A stretch of DNA of 64,000 nt from Micromonospora cabrerizensis (GTDB lineage Bacteria; Actinomycetota; Actinomycetes; Mycobacteriales; Micromonosporaceae). A program made the position numbers and the translations under genes. The stretch's first letter is position 1. Each line of letters opens with the position of its first letter. The notes beneath the pieces were generated by a model. The model did no database searches. It was not told the DNA's origin and saw nothing but the letters and a program-made list of their open reading frames with translations. This document shows, one piece after another, positions 17,474-25,620 of this stretch. The stretch is taken from positions 1 to 64,000 of the forward strand of contig NZ_JAKKFI010000090.1 in the NCBI RefSeq assembly GCF_022230955.1. The letters run 5' to 3'.

Positions 17474-18520
17474 ATGCCCGGCCCCTCGACGGAGCTGGTG
17501 CAGCAGCTCTACCGCACCCCACCGGACCGGTTCGTGGCCGCCCGGGACGCCGCCGTGGCCGACGCCCGCCGTGCCGGTGACCCGACCACCGCGCGGCAGT
17601 TGGCCCGGCTCCGCCGCCCGACGGTGGCCGCCTGGCTGGTGAACCTGCTCGCCATCAGACGCCCCGAGCTGGTCGCCGACCTCGTCGAGCTCGCCGACGA
17701 GCTGCGCACCGCCCAGCGGGAGCTGCGCGGCCCCCGACTGCGGGAGCTGTCCGCGCAACGCCGGGCGGTGGTCGGTGCCCTGGTCGCCGAGGTCCGCAAG
17801 CTCGCGGCGGCGGAGCCGGACGCGCCACCGGGGGGTAGGCTGCCACTGGCCGAGGTGGAGGCGACCCTCAACGCGGCGTTCTCCGACGCCGAGGTCGCCG
17901 AGCAGGTCCGGGCCGGTCGTCTGCTCCGGGCGGCCAGCTACGCCGGTTTCGGCGAGGTGCCCCGCCCACAACTGCGGCTGGTCACCGGCGACGACGAGGA
18001 GCCGGAGGAGGAGCGCCCGGCCCGCCGACCCGGTGCCCAGCGGGGGCGCCCCGAGCCGGCGACCGGGAAGGACCGGGCGGCCTCCCGCACGGACCGCGGA
18101 GCCTCCCGCCCGGACCGGGCGACCTCCCGCACAGACCGGGCGGCGGAGCGCGCCGAGCAGGCCGAGCGTGCCGCGCAGCGGGCGGCCCGTGCCGAGCGGG
18201 TCCGGCAGCGCCGCGCCCTGGACCGGGAGCTGGCCCTGGCCCAGGCCGACCAGGAGCGCGTCGAGGCCGAGCTGACCGAGGCGACCGGGCAGGAGCGGGA
18301 CGGCGCCGCCGTACTCGACGGGATCGAGGCCGAGCTGGCCGAGCTGGAGCGGCGGCGGGCGGTCGCCGAGCAGGATCTCAGCCGGGCCAAGCTCGCCCGG
18401 CGCGCCGCGGAGCGGGCGGTCAGCGCGGCTCGGCGGCGCGCGGGCGAGGTGGAGGCGGCAATCGAGGCGTTGGCGGCCGAAGAGGGGGATGCGGCCGGGG
18501 GTGCTGGCGCGGCAGACTGA
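17474..18520 (+). CDS. Ala/Arg-rich coiled-coil protein of unknown function
   Basis: I do not recognise a named family. The 348-residue protein has a helical N-terminal part (to about residue 165), a basic linker with degenerate repeats of the type ASRTDRG, ASRPDRA and TSRTDRA (about 198-220), and a long charged coiled coil (about 220-335) rich in Ala, Glu and Arg. There is no signal peptide or membrane segment. It follows the metallo-hydrolase gene by 4 bases. The composition suggests a structural or nucleic-acid-associated protein, but that is only a guess. Confidence 0.8.
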   Translation: MPGPSTELVQQLYRTPPDRFVAARDAAVADARRAGDPTTARQLARLRRPTVAAWLVNLLAIRRPELVADLVELADELRTAQRELRGPRLRELSAQRRAVVGALVAEVRKLAAAEPDAPPGGRLPLAEVEATLNAAFSDAEVAEQVRAGRLLRAASYAGFGEVPRPQLRLVTGDDEEPEEERPARRPGAQRGRPEPATGKDRAASRTDRGASRPDRATSRTDRAAERAEQAERAAQRAARAERVRQRRALDRELALAQADQERVEAELTEATGQERDGAAVLDGIEAELAELERRRAVAEQDLSRAKLARRAAERAVSAARRRAGEVEAAIEALAAEEGDAAGGAGAAD

Positions 18521-18624
18521 CCATCGATGGATGACGACGGGTGTGCGAGCCGTCCACGGCGGGTGACCCCGGGTCGGGGAGTCGTCGCGGGCGACGGGTC
18601 GGGCTGGTCGGCGGTGGCGCGCGA

Positions 18625-19359
18625 ATGACACCGGAGCAGGCCGCCGCGGCCAGCAAGCCCGTCGTGCTCGACCTCGGCGACGCGTTCAGCCGAGACCCGG
18701 TCACGTTGCGCCGGGCGCGGTTGCTCGGCATCTCCGGCTGGGCCTTCTACATCGGTGGTCGGGCCGGTGCCCTCGGCGACGTACGGGCCGAGACGGCCGC
18801 CGCCGCGCTCGGCTTCATCGCCCCGGACGCGGTCGCCGACGGGTGGGACGCCGCCGGCCGGGTCGTGCCGCCGTTCGAGGTGGCCGCCGCCAGCCTCGCC
18901 GAGTGCTGTCGGTGGGGAGCGCAGCAGCTCGGCGGCCTGCCCGGCACCGAGCGCCTGGCGACGCTCGTGGAGCGGGCGGTGGTCGCCGCGGACGCCAGTG
19001 CGATGCCGCTCTTCGCCGCCTGGCGGGCCATGCCCCTGCCGGACCTGTCCCCGGGCGCCCGCACCGCGGCCGGCCTGCGGCTGCTCCGCGAACACTTCAC
19101 CGGCGCCTACCTGCTGGCGGTGCGCGCCGCCGGGATGACCCCGCTGGAGGCCGTGCTGTCCGGGCCGGAGGGGGAGGCCGGGGCGGTGGCCTGCGGCTGG
19201 CCGCCGCCGTACCCACCGATCGGGCCGCTGGTGCGTCGGCGACTCTGGGCGGAGGCGGTGACCAACAGACTGGCCGCGCCGGCGTTCACGGCCCTCGGCC
19301 CCTCCGACGGCAACGAGCTGGTCGAGTTGCTGCACCGCACCCGGGCCCACCTCGCCTGA
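18625..19359 (+). CDS. SCO6745-type conserved actinobacterial protein
   Basis: A 244-residue, mostly helical protein. The pattern RRARLLGISGWAFYIGGRAGALG, followed by alternating helices with AAAALGFIAPD and YLLAVRAAGMTPLEA, matches the SCO6745 family of actinobacteria as I remember it. No catalytic function is known for that family. ATG 18625 is chosen because in-frame upstream sequence lacks similarity. The gene lies 104 bases after the coiled-coil gene on the same strand. Confidence 0.7.
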   Translation: MTPEQAAAASKPVVLDLGDAFSRDPVTLRRARLLGISGWAFYIGGRAGALGDVRAETAAAALGFIAPDAVADGWDAAGRVVPPFEVAAASLAECCRWGAQQLGGLPGTERLATLVERAVVAADASAMPLFAAWRAMPLPDLSPGARTAAGLRLLREHFTGAYLLAVRAAGMTPLEAVLSGPEGEAGAVACGWPPPYPPIGPLVRRRLWAEAVTNRLAAPAFTALGPSDGNELVELLHRTRAHLA

Positions 19360-19420
19360 GCCTCCCGCCGTCGAAAAAATGGGCGGCGCCCGACGAGGTC
19401 GGCTGCCAGGATGTTCTGCC

Positions 19421-20380
19421 GTGACTCTTCCCGCTGGTTGGACAACGCGCAGGCCCACCCTCGACGACGTGCCCGCGATCCTGGCGGTGGTACACGCCGC
19501 CGACACCTTCACCATCGGCCATCCCGACTTCGACGCCGAGGACGTGGCCGCGTCACTGACCGCCCCCCACTTCGACCCGGCCCGGGACTCCTGGCTGGCG
19601 GTCGACCCCGAGGGCGACGTGGTCGGCTGGGCGACGGTGGACAACCCCACCGGGGTCGGCCGGGAGTTCGTGGAGATCTACGTCGACCCGGTACGCGCCG
19701 CGACCGTCCGGGCGCCGCTGCTGACCCGACAACTGGACCGGGTCGCCGAGCGCGCCGCCGAGCGAGGGCTGCCATCGCTCACCGTCCGATGCGCGGTCTT
19801 CGCGCCGGAACGTGACTGGGAACGGACCCTGCGCGAGGTCGGGTTCACCCTGGTCAAGAGGTACGTCCGGATGAGCGGGCCGCTGACGGACCTGCCCGCA
19901 CACCCCGCCGGGCCGTCCGACGTGACGGTGCGGCCGGTACGTCCCGACGACGAGGCCGACCTGCGGGAGTTCCACCGGATCACCGATACCGCCTTCGCCG
20001 ACACCGCCGATCACGAGCCGTTGTCCTACGAGCGGTGGCGGGCCCGGATCGGTGACCTGAACGCCTGGGACGAGTGGTTCGTCGCCGAGGTGGAAGGGGT
20101 GCCGGTCGGCGCGTTGCGGTCCTCGGACCAGGCGCTCGACCAGCAGCAGGGCTGGGTGAAGAGTTTGTCGGTGCTGTCCGCGTACCGTCGCCGGGGTGTG
20201 GGTGCGGCGTTGCTGCGCCGCGCCTTCGCCCGCTACGCCGAGAAGGGGCGGCAGTCCGTCGGCCTGGGCGTGGACCTCACCAACCCGACCGCCCCGCTGT
20301 CGCTCTACGAGTCGGTGGGCCTGCGGGCAACCCTGTGGACCGACATGTACGAGCTTTCCGTCCCGGCCGCCGGTGTGTGA
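19421..20380 (+). CDS. Tandem GNAT acetyltransferase
   Basis: The 319-residue protein contains two GNAT domains (about 8-150 and 165-315). The second has a good acetyl-CoA motif, LSVLSAYRRRGVGAALLRR, and a closing LYESVGLR strand. The first is degenerate. The layout recalls mycothiol synthase MshD, but key mycothiol-site residues cannot be confirmed, so only the superfamily is assigned. GTG 19421 is the start. The gene is convergent with the cyclotransferase-like gene, with a palindromic terminator between. Confidence 0.85.
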   Translation: MTLPAGWTTRRPTLDDVPAILAVVHAADTFTIGHPDFDAEDVAASLTAPHFDPARDSWLAVDPEGDVVGWATVDNPTGVGREFVEIYVDPVRAATVRAPLLTRQLDRVAERAAERGLPSLTVRCAVFAPERDWERTLREVGFTLVKRYVRMSGPLTDLPAHPAGPSDVTVRPVRPDDEADLREFHRITDTAFADTADHEPLSYERWRARIGDLNAWDEWFVAEVEGVPVGALRSSDQALDQQQGWVKSLSVLSAYRRRGVGAALLRRAFARYAEKGRQSVGLGVDLTNPTAPLSLYESVGLRATLWTDMYELSVPAAGV

Positions 20381-20389
20381 TTGACGACC

Positions 20390-20422
20390 CCGGTCGGGCC
20401 CGACCGGCGATCCGGTCGCCGG
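20390..20422. terminator. Bidirectional terminator between convergent genes
   Basis: An 18-base perfect palindrome, CCGGTCGGGCCCGACCGG (20390-20407), overlaps a second hairpin CCGGCGA/TCGCCGG (20404-20422). It fills the 75-base gap between the GNAT and cyclotransferase-like stops. Confidence 0.7.
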
Positions 20423-20455
20423 CGGTAGCAGACTGGGAGCGTGCGATACGCGCTG

Positions 20456-20911
20456 CTACGCCGACGCGGTGCCGGTGGGGCGGGACCGCAGCTCGGTGAC
20501 GTAGTCGTCCGGGGCGCCCGCCTTCTCGGCGGCGTTCGCGATCTCCGACAGATACCACGAGGTCGGCAGGCCGCCCTCGTACCCGTTGAAGACGTAGATC
20601 CACGCGGTCACGTCCCCGTCGAGGGTGGAGACGCGGACGTGCAGCTTGCGGTACGTGCCGGCGGTCACCCCCTCGATCTCGTCGAGCTGGCCCGCGTCGT
20701 AGGGGTGGATGTCGTAGAGCGCCACGAAGACCCGGTCACCGGGGGACTCGACCAGGGTGCTCACCGCGCCCTCCCAGCCGATCACGTCCGCCCCGGCGAA
20801 GGTCAGCCGCCAGCCTTCCAGCCAGCCGGTGCCCACCATCGGCGAATGCGGACAGTAGGCGCGCATCCGGGCGGGGTCGAGATTTGAGCCGTAGGCGGCG
20901 TGATGACGCAC
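20456..20911 (-). CDS. Gamma-glutamylcyclotransferase-like protein
   Basis: A 151-residue protein with the YGSNLDP motif (residues 7-13), the hallmark of the GGCT/AIG2 fold, and the sequence ALYDIHPYDAGQLDEIEGV where the catalytic glutamate of this fold lies. Such enzymes release 5-oxoproline from gamma-glutamyl peptides. The substrate here is unknown. GTG 20911 begins directly with the fold. It is divergent from the LpdA-like gene, as in mycobacteria (Rv3304 beside lpdA, from memory). Confidence 0.82.
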   Translation of the reverse strand: MRHHAAYGSNLDPARMRAYCPHSPMVGTGWLEGWRLTFAGADVIGWEGAVSTLVESPGDRVFVALYDIHPYDAGQLDEIEGVTAGTYRKLHVRVSTLDGDVTAWIYVFNGYEGGLPTSWYLSEIANAAEKAGAPDDYVTELRSRPTGTASA

Positions 20912-21017
20912 GGCGATGACGATAGCCCGGCGGACGGGTGGGGGAGAATACGACTGTGCGTGTCGAATGCGCTCAGGAGAAGAAAGTCACTGTGAGCATG
21001 GACGAAGGGCGAACGCT

Positions 21018-22421
21018 GTGAGCCGGATCGTGATCATCGGTGGGGGGCCGGCCGGGTACGAGGCGGCCCTGGTCGCCGCCCAGCTGGACGCCGATGTCAC
21101 CGTGGTGGAGGCCGACGGTGCCGGTGGGGCCTGCGTGCTCTCCGACTGCGTACCGTCGAAGACCTTCATCGCCAGCTCCGGAGTGGTCACGGGTTACCGC
21201 GACACCGAGGAGTTCGGGGTGCACTCGGACGGCCTGGAGGCGGTCACCGTCGATGCCCGGGCGGTGCACGAGCGGGTCAAGCGTCTGGCGTTGGCGCAGT
21301 CCGCCGACATCCACGCCAAGCTGCTGAAGGCGGGGGTCACCTTCGTGGCCGGCACCGCCCGGCTCGGCGAGGATTCCCTCGGGCACACCCACCGGGTCGT
21401 CGTCACCCCCGCCGATGGGGGCGAGGAATACTCCATCGCCGCGTCGACGGTGCTGGTGGCCACCGGCTCGACACCCCGCCAGTTGCCCACCGCCGTACCG
21501 GACGGTGAGCGCATCCTGACCTGGCGCCAGGTGTACGACCTGCCGGAGCTGCCCGAGCACCTGATCGTGGTCGGCTCCGGTGTGACCGGCGCGGAGTTCG
21601 CCAGCGCGTACCTGGCGATGGGGGTCCAGGTCACCCTGGTCTCCAGCCGCGACCGGGTGATGCCGCACGAGGACGCCGACGCCGCGTCCGCCATCGAGCG
21701 GGTGTTCCGCAACCGGGGCATGGAGATCCTCAACAACTCCCGGGCCGACGCGGTCCGGCGTACCGCCGACGGTGTCGAGGTGGAGCTCTCCGACGGCCGC
21801 AGGGTCACCGGTTCGCACGCGCTGATCACGGTCGGCTCGATCCCGAACACGGCCAACCTGGGTCTCACCGAGTACGGGGTGGAGCTGGGCCGGGGCGGCT
21901 ACCTGACCGTGGACCGGGCCTCCCGGACCAACGTGCCCGGCATCTACGCCGCCGGTGACTGCACCGGCGTGCTGCTGCTGGCCAGTGTCGCCGCCATGCA
22001 GGGCCGGATCGCCATGTGGCACGCGCTCGGTGAGGCGGTTCGCCCGCTGCGGCTGCGTACCGTCGCGGCGAACGTCTTCACCGACCCGGAGCTGGCGACC
22101 GTGGGCGTCTCGCAGGACGAGGTGGACGCGGGCAAGGTGCCGGCCCGGCAGGTGATGCTGCCGCTGTCCGGCAACGCCCGGGCGAAGATGGACGACCTCT
22201 CGGACGGCTTCGTGAAGTTGTTCTGCCGGCCGGCGAGCGGTCAGGTGATCGGCGGTGTGGTGGTCGCACCGAAGGCCAGCGAGCTGATCCTGCCCATCAC
22301 CATGGCCGTGGAGAACAACCTGACGGTCAACGAGCTGGCCCAGACCATCACCATCTACCCGAGCCTCTCCGGCTCGATCACCGAAGCAGCACGCCAGCTA
22401 ATGCTCCACGAACTGGAGTAA
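21018..22421 (+). CDS. lpdA: LpdA-like NAD(P)H:quinone reductase / flavoprotein disulfide reductase
   Basis: A 467-residue flavoprotein. GGGPAGYEAAL binds FAD, VVGSGVTGAEFASAY binds NAD(P)H, and GIYAAGDCTG is the second FAD motif. It is closely similar along its length to mycobacterial LpdA, which reduces quinones and is not a lipoamide dehydrogenase. The C-terminal His-Glu dyad of lipoamide dehydrogenases is absent (YPSLSGS). However, Cys39 and Cys44 form a CX4C pair (ACVLSDC), whereas mycobacterial LpdA, as I recall it, has only the second cysteine. GTG 21018 fits the start of the homology. An in-frame open stretch upstream lacks similarity. Confidence 0.92.
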   Translation: MSRIVIIGGGPAGYEAALVAAQLDADVTVVEADGAGGACVLSDCVPSKTFIASSGVVTGYRDTEEFGVHSDGLEAVTVDARAVHERVKRLALAQSADIHAKLLKAGVTFVAGTARLGEDSLGHTHRVVVTPADGGEEYSIAASTVLVATGSTPRQLPTAVPDGERILTWRQVYDLPELPEHLIVVGSGVTGAEFASAYLAMGVQVTLVSSRDRVMPHEDADAASAIERVFRNRGMEILNNSRADAVRRTADGVEVELSDGRRVTGSHALITVGSIPNTANLGLTEYGVELGRGGYLTVDRASRTNVPGIYAAGDCTGVLLLASVAAMQGRIAMWHALGEAVRPLRLRTVAANVFTDPELATVGVSQDEVDAGKVPARQVMLPLSGNARAKMDDLSDGFVKLFCRPASGQVIGGVVVAPKASELILPITMAVENNLTVNELAQTITIYPSLSGSITEAARQLMLHELE

Positions 22422-22436
22422 CCCGCCCCGCCCCAG

Positions 22437-22510
22437 CCCGGGTCGATCATGGCCGGTTCATGCCGTCAGACGCCTTTTGTGAGGCACCACAACTGCATGA
22501 TCGACCCGGG
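22437..22510. terminator. GATC-type palindrome overlapping the DUF998 gene 3' end
   Basis: CCCGGGTCGATCATG (22437-22451) is perfectly complementary to 22496-22510, with a 44-base loop. It separates the convergent lpdA and DUF998 genes. The right half encodes the last residues of the DUF998 protein. The sequence GCACCACAACT-CATGATCGAC recurs in the palindrome at 48341-48415. Confidence 0.7.
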
Positions 22511-23105
22511 CCTGCTTGGTCTGGACCACCGCTACCGTGGCCAGGACGGCTACCTCGGTGAGGATCAACAGGCGTTCGGCCAGGCCGATGAGCATTCGGT
22601 CGCCGGGGTAGGCGGACCAGATCATCGCCGCCGCCAGGGCGAGACTGAGCAGGACGAGCGTTCGGAGCGTCCGGGCGGCGGGGGCCAGGGCCGGCCGGCG
22701 GGCCAGCAGCCAACCGCTGACCGGTAGTGCCAGGAAGGCGACCACCGAGGCGTACCGGTGCAGGTAGGCCTCGGTGGTCATGGCGGTGCCCGGCTCGTTC
22801 GTCGGCACCACCGCGGCGAGCAGCAGCCCGGCGACCCACGCGCCCAGCAGCAGCTCAGCCGTCCCGGCGCGCGGTCGGGGTGGGGCGGTGCGGCGCAGCC
22901 CGAGCAGCAGCACCGCCGTGGCGAGCGCGAGCACCACCATGGCGACGTCGATGACACCGCCGCGGTCGGAGACCGCGAAGTCGCTGATGGTCAGCGCCCA
23001 CGGGCTGAGGTCGTCGTTGACTTCGAGGTGACCGATCACGGTGAGCAGCGCCGCCACGACGATCCCGCCCAGGGCCAGCAGGCCAGTACTCCGGGTAACA
23101 GGCAT
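22458..23105 (-). CDS. DUF998 membrane protein
   Basis: A 215-residue protein with about six membrane segments and the spacing of the DUF998 family (GGIVVAALLTVIGHLEVND; later YLHRYASVVAFLALP). Function is unknown, and the family is common in actinobacteria. ATG 23105 begins MPVTRSTGLL. The final 16 residues (RVDHAVVVPHKRRLTA) are encoded by a palindromic element, so the natural C-terminus may have been replaced when that element arrived. Confidence 0.8.
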   Translation of the reverse strand: MPVTRSTGLLALGGIVVAALLTVIGHLEVNDDLSPWALTISDFAVSDRGGVIDVAMVVLALATAVLLLGLRRTAPPRPRAGTAELLLGAWVAGLLLAAVVPTNEPGTAMTTEAYLHRYASVVAFLALPVSGWLLARRPALAPAARTLRTLVLLSLALAAAMIWSAYPGDRMLIGLAERLLILTEVAVLATVAVVQTKQARVDHAVVVPHKRRLTA

Positions 23106-23219
23106 GACTCAGCCTGTCGCCGCAGTCACCCCAGCCGAATCCGGGACAGCCACCGAAATCGTCCCCCGGGACCACCCCTAGAGGCCACGCCAAGTCTCGC
23201 GGTGCGGGTCTGGCGACAC

Positions 23220-23849
23220 TCAGTCGATGGGGACGTCGGCTGCGGCGGCGGCGCGGGCGTTGCGGCCCGCCACCAGGGTCATCGCCCACCCGGCCGCGGC
23301 GAACCCGGCTGCGGCGGCGGTGGCGATGATGGCCAACCGCCAGGCCGACTCGGTGAGCGCGGTGCCGCCCAGATGCCCGACCATCGCACCGTAGGTGGCC
23401 CAGCCCAGCGCGGCGACCGCCTCGTACAGCATGAACAGCCGGTACGGGTAGCGGCTGCGGCCGGCCGAGAAGCACGCCGCCATCCGACCGCCGGGCACGA
23501 ACCGGCAGAGCAGGATGACCATCGGCCCGGGTTGTCGGAGCCCCTGGGTGACGCGGCTGGCCACCCGGCGGGCCCGGCTCACCTCGGCGTGCCGGGGTGG
23601 CCGCCGGTCCGGTGCGCTCCGGCCGAGCAGGTAACAGGCCAGGTCACCGGCGAACACACCGAGCGCGCCGACGGCGATGGTGACGGGCAGGCTGAGCCCG
23701 CCGTAGACGGTGAGGGCGCCGCTGGTGATCATGACGATCTGGGTGGGGATCACCGGGACGAAGGCGTCCGCGATCAGCAGGGCGAGCAGCACCAGGTAGG
23801 CCCACGTCGGCGATGCGACGTCAGTCAGTAGTTCGGGCACGCCTGCCAC
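23220..23849 (-). CDS. DedA-family membrane protein
   Basis: A 209-residue DedA/VTT-domain protein with four to five membrane helices. PTQIVMITSGAL and GDLACYLLGR form the first conserved half, and CRFVPGGRMAACFSAG the characteristic arginine-containing block. Members act in lipid-carrier recycling or proton-linked membrane homeostasis. The substrate here is unknown. The start is GTG 23849. It is divergent from the threonyl-tRNA synthetase gene, with about 350 bases to the possible leader peptide. Confidence 0.85.
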   Translation of the reverse strand: MAGVPELLTDVASPTWAYLVLLALLIADAFVPVIPTQIVMITSGALTVYGGLSLPVTIAVGALGVFAGDLACYLLGRSAPDRRPPRHAEVSRARRVASRVTQGLRQPGPMVILLCRFVPGGRMAACFSAGRSRYPYRLFMLYEAVAALGWATYGAMVGHLGGTALTESAWRLAIIATAAAAGFAAAGWAMTLVAGRNARAAAAADVPID

Positions 23850-24203
23850 CTCGCCGAATGCGGCCGATTGGGTGTCTTGAGCCTGACGGCGTGTCCGCCG
23901 TCACCGTGGACGGCCCTGGCCCGTCGTGACCGTCGACACGGCCAGGCCACCCAGGTACAACGAGGCGGGTCGACCTCGGGTGACGGGCTCGGTGACCGTC
24001 CCACCCGTCCGGGAGCGGTCGGCGGATCGGGGTTCGTCGGCGTACCGTTGTCGGCGCGGCCACGCCCGTCGGGTCCCCCGTTCCTGACGTTTCGGGCCGC
24101 CAGGGCCGCCGGCGGGTCCCGCGCCGGCGGCCCACCCCTCGCCCGCGCTCCCACGGTCGTAATTCGGGTGCGTCCTCGACCGCCTGAGACGTAGCGTCGC
24201 GGC
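23850..24203. other. Intergenic region before the thrS-like leader
   Basis: 354 bases without a convincing gene. Open frames here lack ribosome sites and actinomycete codon bias. The region must contain divergent promoters for dedA and the synthetase unit, but no clear boxes stand out. Confidence 0.5.
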
Positions 24204-24260
24204 ATGAGCAGTGCGGTAGTGGTGACCACGACGCCGGGTGTCCCCGGCGCGCCGCTCTGA
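24204..24260 (+). CDS. Possible leader peptide with three consecutive Thr codons
   Basis: A short frame encodes MSSAVVVTTTPGVPGAPL. It contains ACC ACG ACG in a row and ends 103 bases before a threonyl-tRNA synthetase gene, and a G/C-rich hairpin follows 18 bases after its stop. This is the layout of ribosome-mediated attenuation, where slow translation of Thr codons would alter downstream folding. Against it, there is no obvious ribosome site, the Thr run is short, and valine codons are equally clustered. Translation is unproven. Confidence 0.4.
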   Translation: MSSAVVVTTTPGVPGAPL

Positions 24261-24278
24261 CGTAACCACCGTCGACCA

Positions 24279-24307
24279 GGCCCCGGGGCGATCCGCCCCC
24301 GAGGGCC
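24279..24307 (+). promoter_or_regulatory. G/C-rich hairpin between leader and thrS-like gene
   Basis: GGCCCCGGGG (24279-24288) pairs with CCCCCGAGGGCC (24296-24307) with one bulge. It could be the attenuator or terminator stem of the leader region. There is no T-run after it. Confidence 0.4.
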
Positions 24308-24363
24308 GCGCGGCGTTCGGTGTCCAGGTCGCCTCCGGGTCGTACCCGATCCAGGAGCCCGAC

Positions 24364-25581
24364 ATGATCGACCACCGCAGGCTCGGCCGTGAGCTGGACC
24401 TCTTCGTCTCCGATCCGCTGGCCGGCGCCGGCCTGCCGATCTGGCTGCCGGCCGGCGCGGCTGCCCGGCACGCCGTCGAGGAGTACGTCCGGGAGTTGGA
24501 GCGCCTTTCCGGCCATCAGCACGTCTACTCGCCGCCGCTGGGCAAACGCGAACTCTTCGAACTCTCCGGGCACCTCGGCTACTTCGCCGACGACATGTTC
24601 CCGCCGATGCGGCTCAGCGCCGACGACGAGTTCGTGCTCCGGCCGGCGCTCTGCCCGCACCACGCGCTGGTGTTCCGGGCCCGGGGCCGCTCCTACCGGG
24701 AGCTGCCGCTGCGGATCGCGGAGCTGGGCGGGATGTACCGCTCGGAGCGCTCCGGGGTGCTCGGTGGGCTGTCCCGGGTACGCGCCATCTCGCTCAACGA
24801 CGCGCACACCTTCTGCGCGCCCGAGCAGGTGGGCGCGGAGGTCGCGGAGATCCTCGGGCTGATCCGTGTCGCGCACGCCGCGCTCGGCGTCCGCCCGGCC
24901 GGGTTCCGGCTGTCGCTGCGCGGGCCGGGCGAGAAGTACGTCGGCGACGACGCGCAGTGGGCCCGCGCGGAGGACCTGCTCCGCGCCGCGCTGGCCGGGA
25001 TGGCGTACGTCGAGGCGCCCGGGGAGGCCGCGTTCTACGGACCGAAGATCGACATCCAGATCTTGGACGCGGCCGGCCGGGAGTCGACCATCTCCACCAT
25101 CCAACTCGACTTCGACAAACCCGAGCGGTTCGACCTGTCGTACACCGGCGCCGACGGCAGCCGGCACCGGCCGGTCATGCTGCACCGCAGCCTGGTCGGC
25201 AGCATGGAGCGGCTGTTCGCGTACCTCATCGAGGTGCACGAGGGCGCCTTCCCGGCCTGGTACGCGCCCGTCCAGCTGGTGTTGCTGCCGGTCGACGACG
25301 GGCAGGCCGACGCGGCGGCGGAGCTGGCCCGGCGGGCCGCCGACGCCGGCCTGCGGGTCGAGGTCGACGCCTCCGGCTCGCTGGGAGCACGGATCCGGGA
25401 CGCGGCCCGCCGCCGCGTCCCGTACCTCGGGGTGCTGGGCGCCCGGGAGGTGGCCGACGCTCGCCTCGCGCTGCGCCTGCGCGGCGGTCGTGCCCTGGCC
25501 CCGATGCCCGCCGAGGCCGCGCTCGCCCTGATCGGCAGGCAGGTGGCCGCCCGCGCGGCCGACCTGCTGCCGTCGGGCTGA
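24364..25581 (+). CDS. Short threonyl-tRNA synthetase lacking TGS and editing domains
   Basis: The 405-residue protein begins at the catalytic core of class II ThrRS. The zinc ligands are retained as Cys97 (LRPALCPHH), His148 (NDAHTFC) and His274 (MLHRSLVGSMERLFA). Motif 2 is MYRSERSG with GLSRVR, and motif 3 lies in SMERLFAYLIE. An anticodon-binding domain follows from about residue 300. Housekeeping ThrRS (about 640 residues) adds N-terminal TGS and editing domains, which are absent here. The NCPGH of standard enzymes is LCPHH. It is probably a second, specialised synthetase (drug-insensitive duplicate or condition-specific enzyme), and a normal thrS should lie elsewhere. ATG 24364 is the first codon with homology. 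Confidence 0.85.
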   Translation: MIDHRRLGRELDLFVSDPLAGAGLPIWLPAGAAARHAVEEYVRELERLSGHQHVYSPPLGKRELFELSGHLGYFADDMFPPMRLSADDEFVLRPALCPHHALVFRARGRSYRELPLRIAELGGMYRSERSGVLGGLSRVRAISLNDAHTFCAPEQVGAEVAEILGLIRVAHAALGVRPAGFRLSLRGPGEKYVGDDAQWARAEDLLRAALAGMAYVEAPGEAAFYGPKIDIQILDAAGRESTISTIQLDFDKPERFDLSYTGADGSRHRPVMLHRSLVGSMERLFAYLIEVHEGAFPAWYAPVQLVLLPVDDGQADAAAELARRAADAGLRVEVDASGSLGARIRDAARRRVPYLGVLGAREVADARLALRLRGGRALAPMPAEAALALIGRQVAARAADLLPSG

Positions 25582-25620
25582 CCCGCCCACCGATCGTCTC
25601 GCGCGCACGGCCGCCCGACC

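Noticed and set aside
24364..25581. Seryl- or prolyl-tRNA synthetase-like protein
   Set aside because: The three zinc ligands in ThrRS positions and the GLSRVR/DAHTFC motifs identify it as ThrRS.
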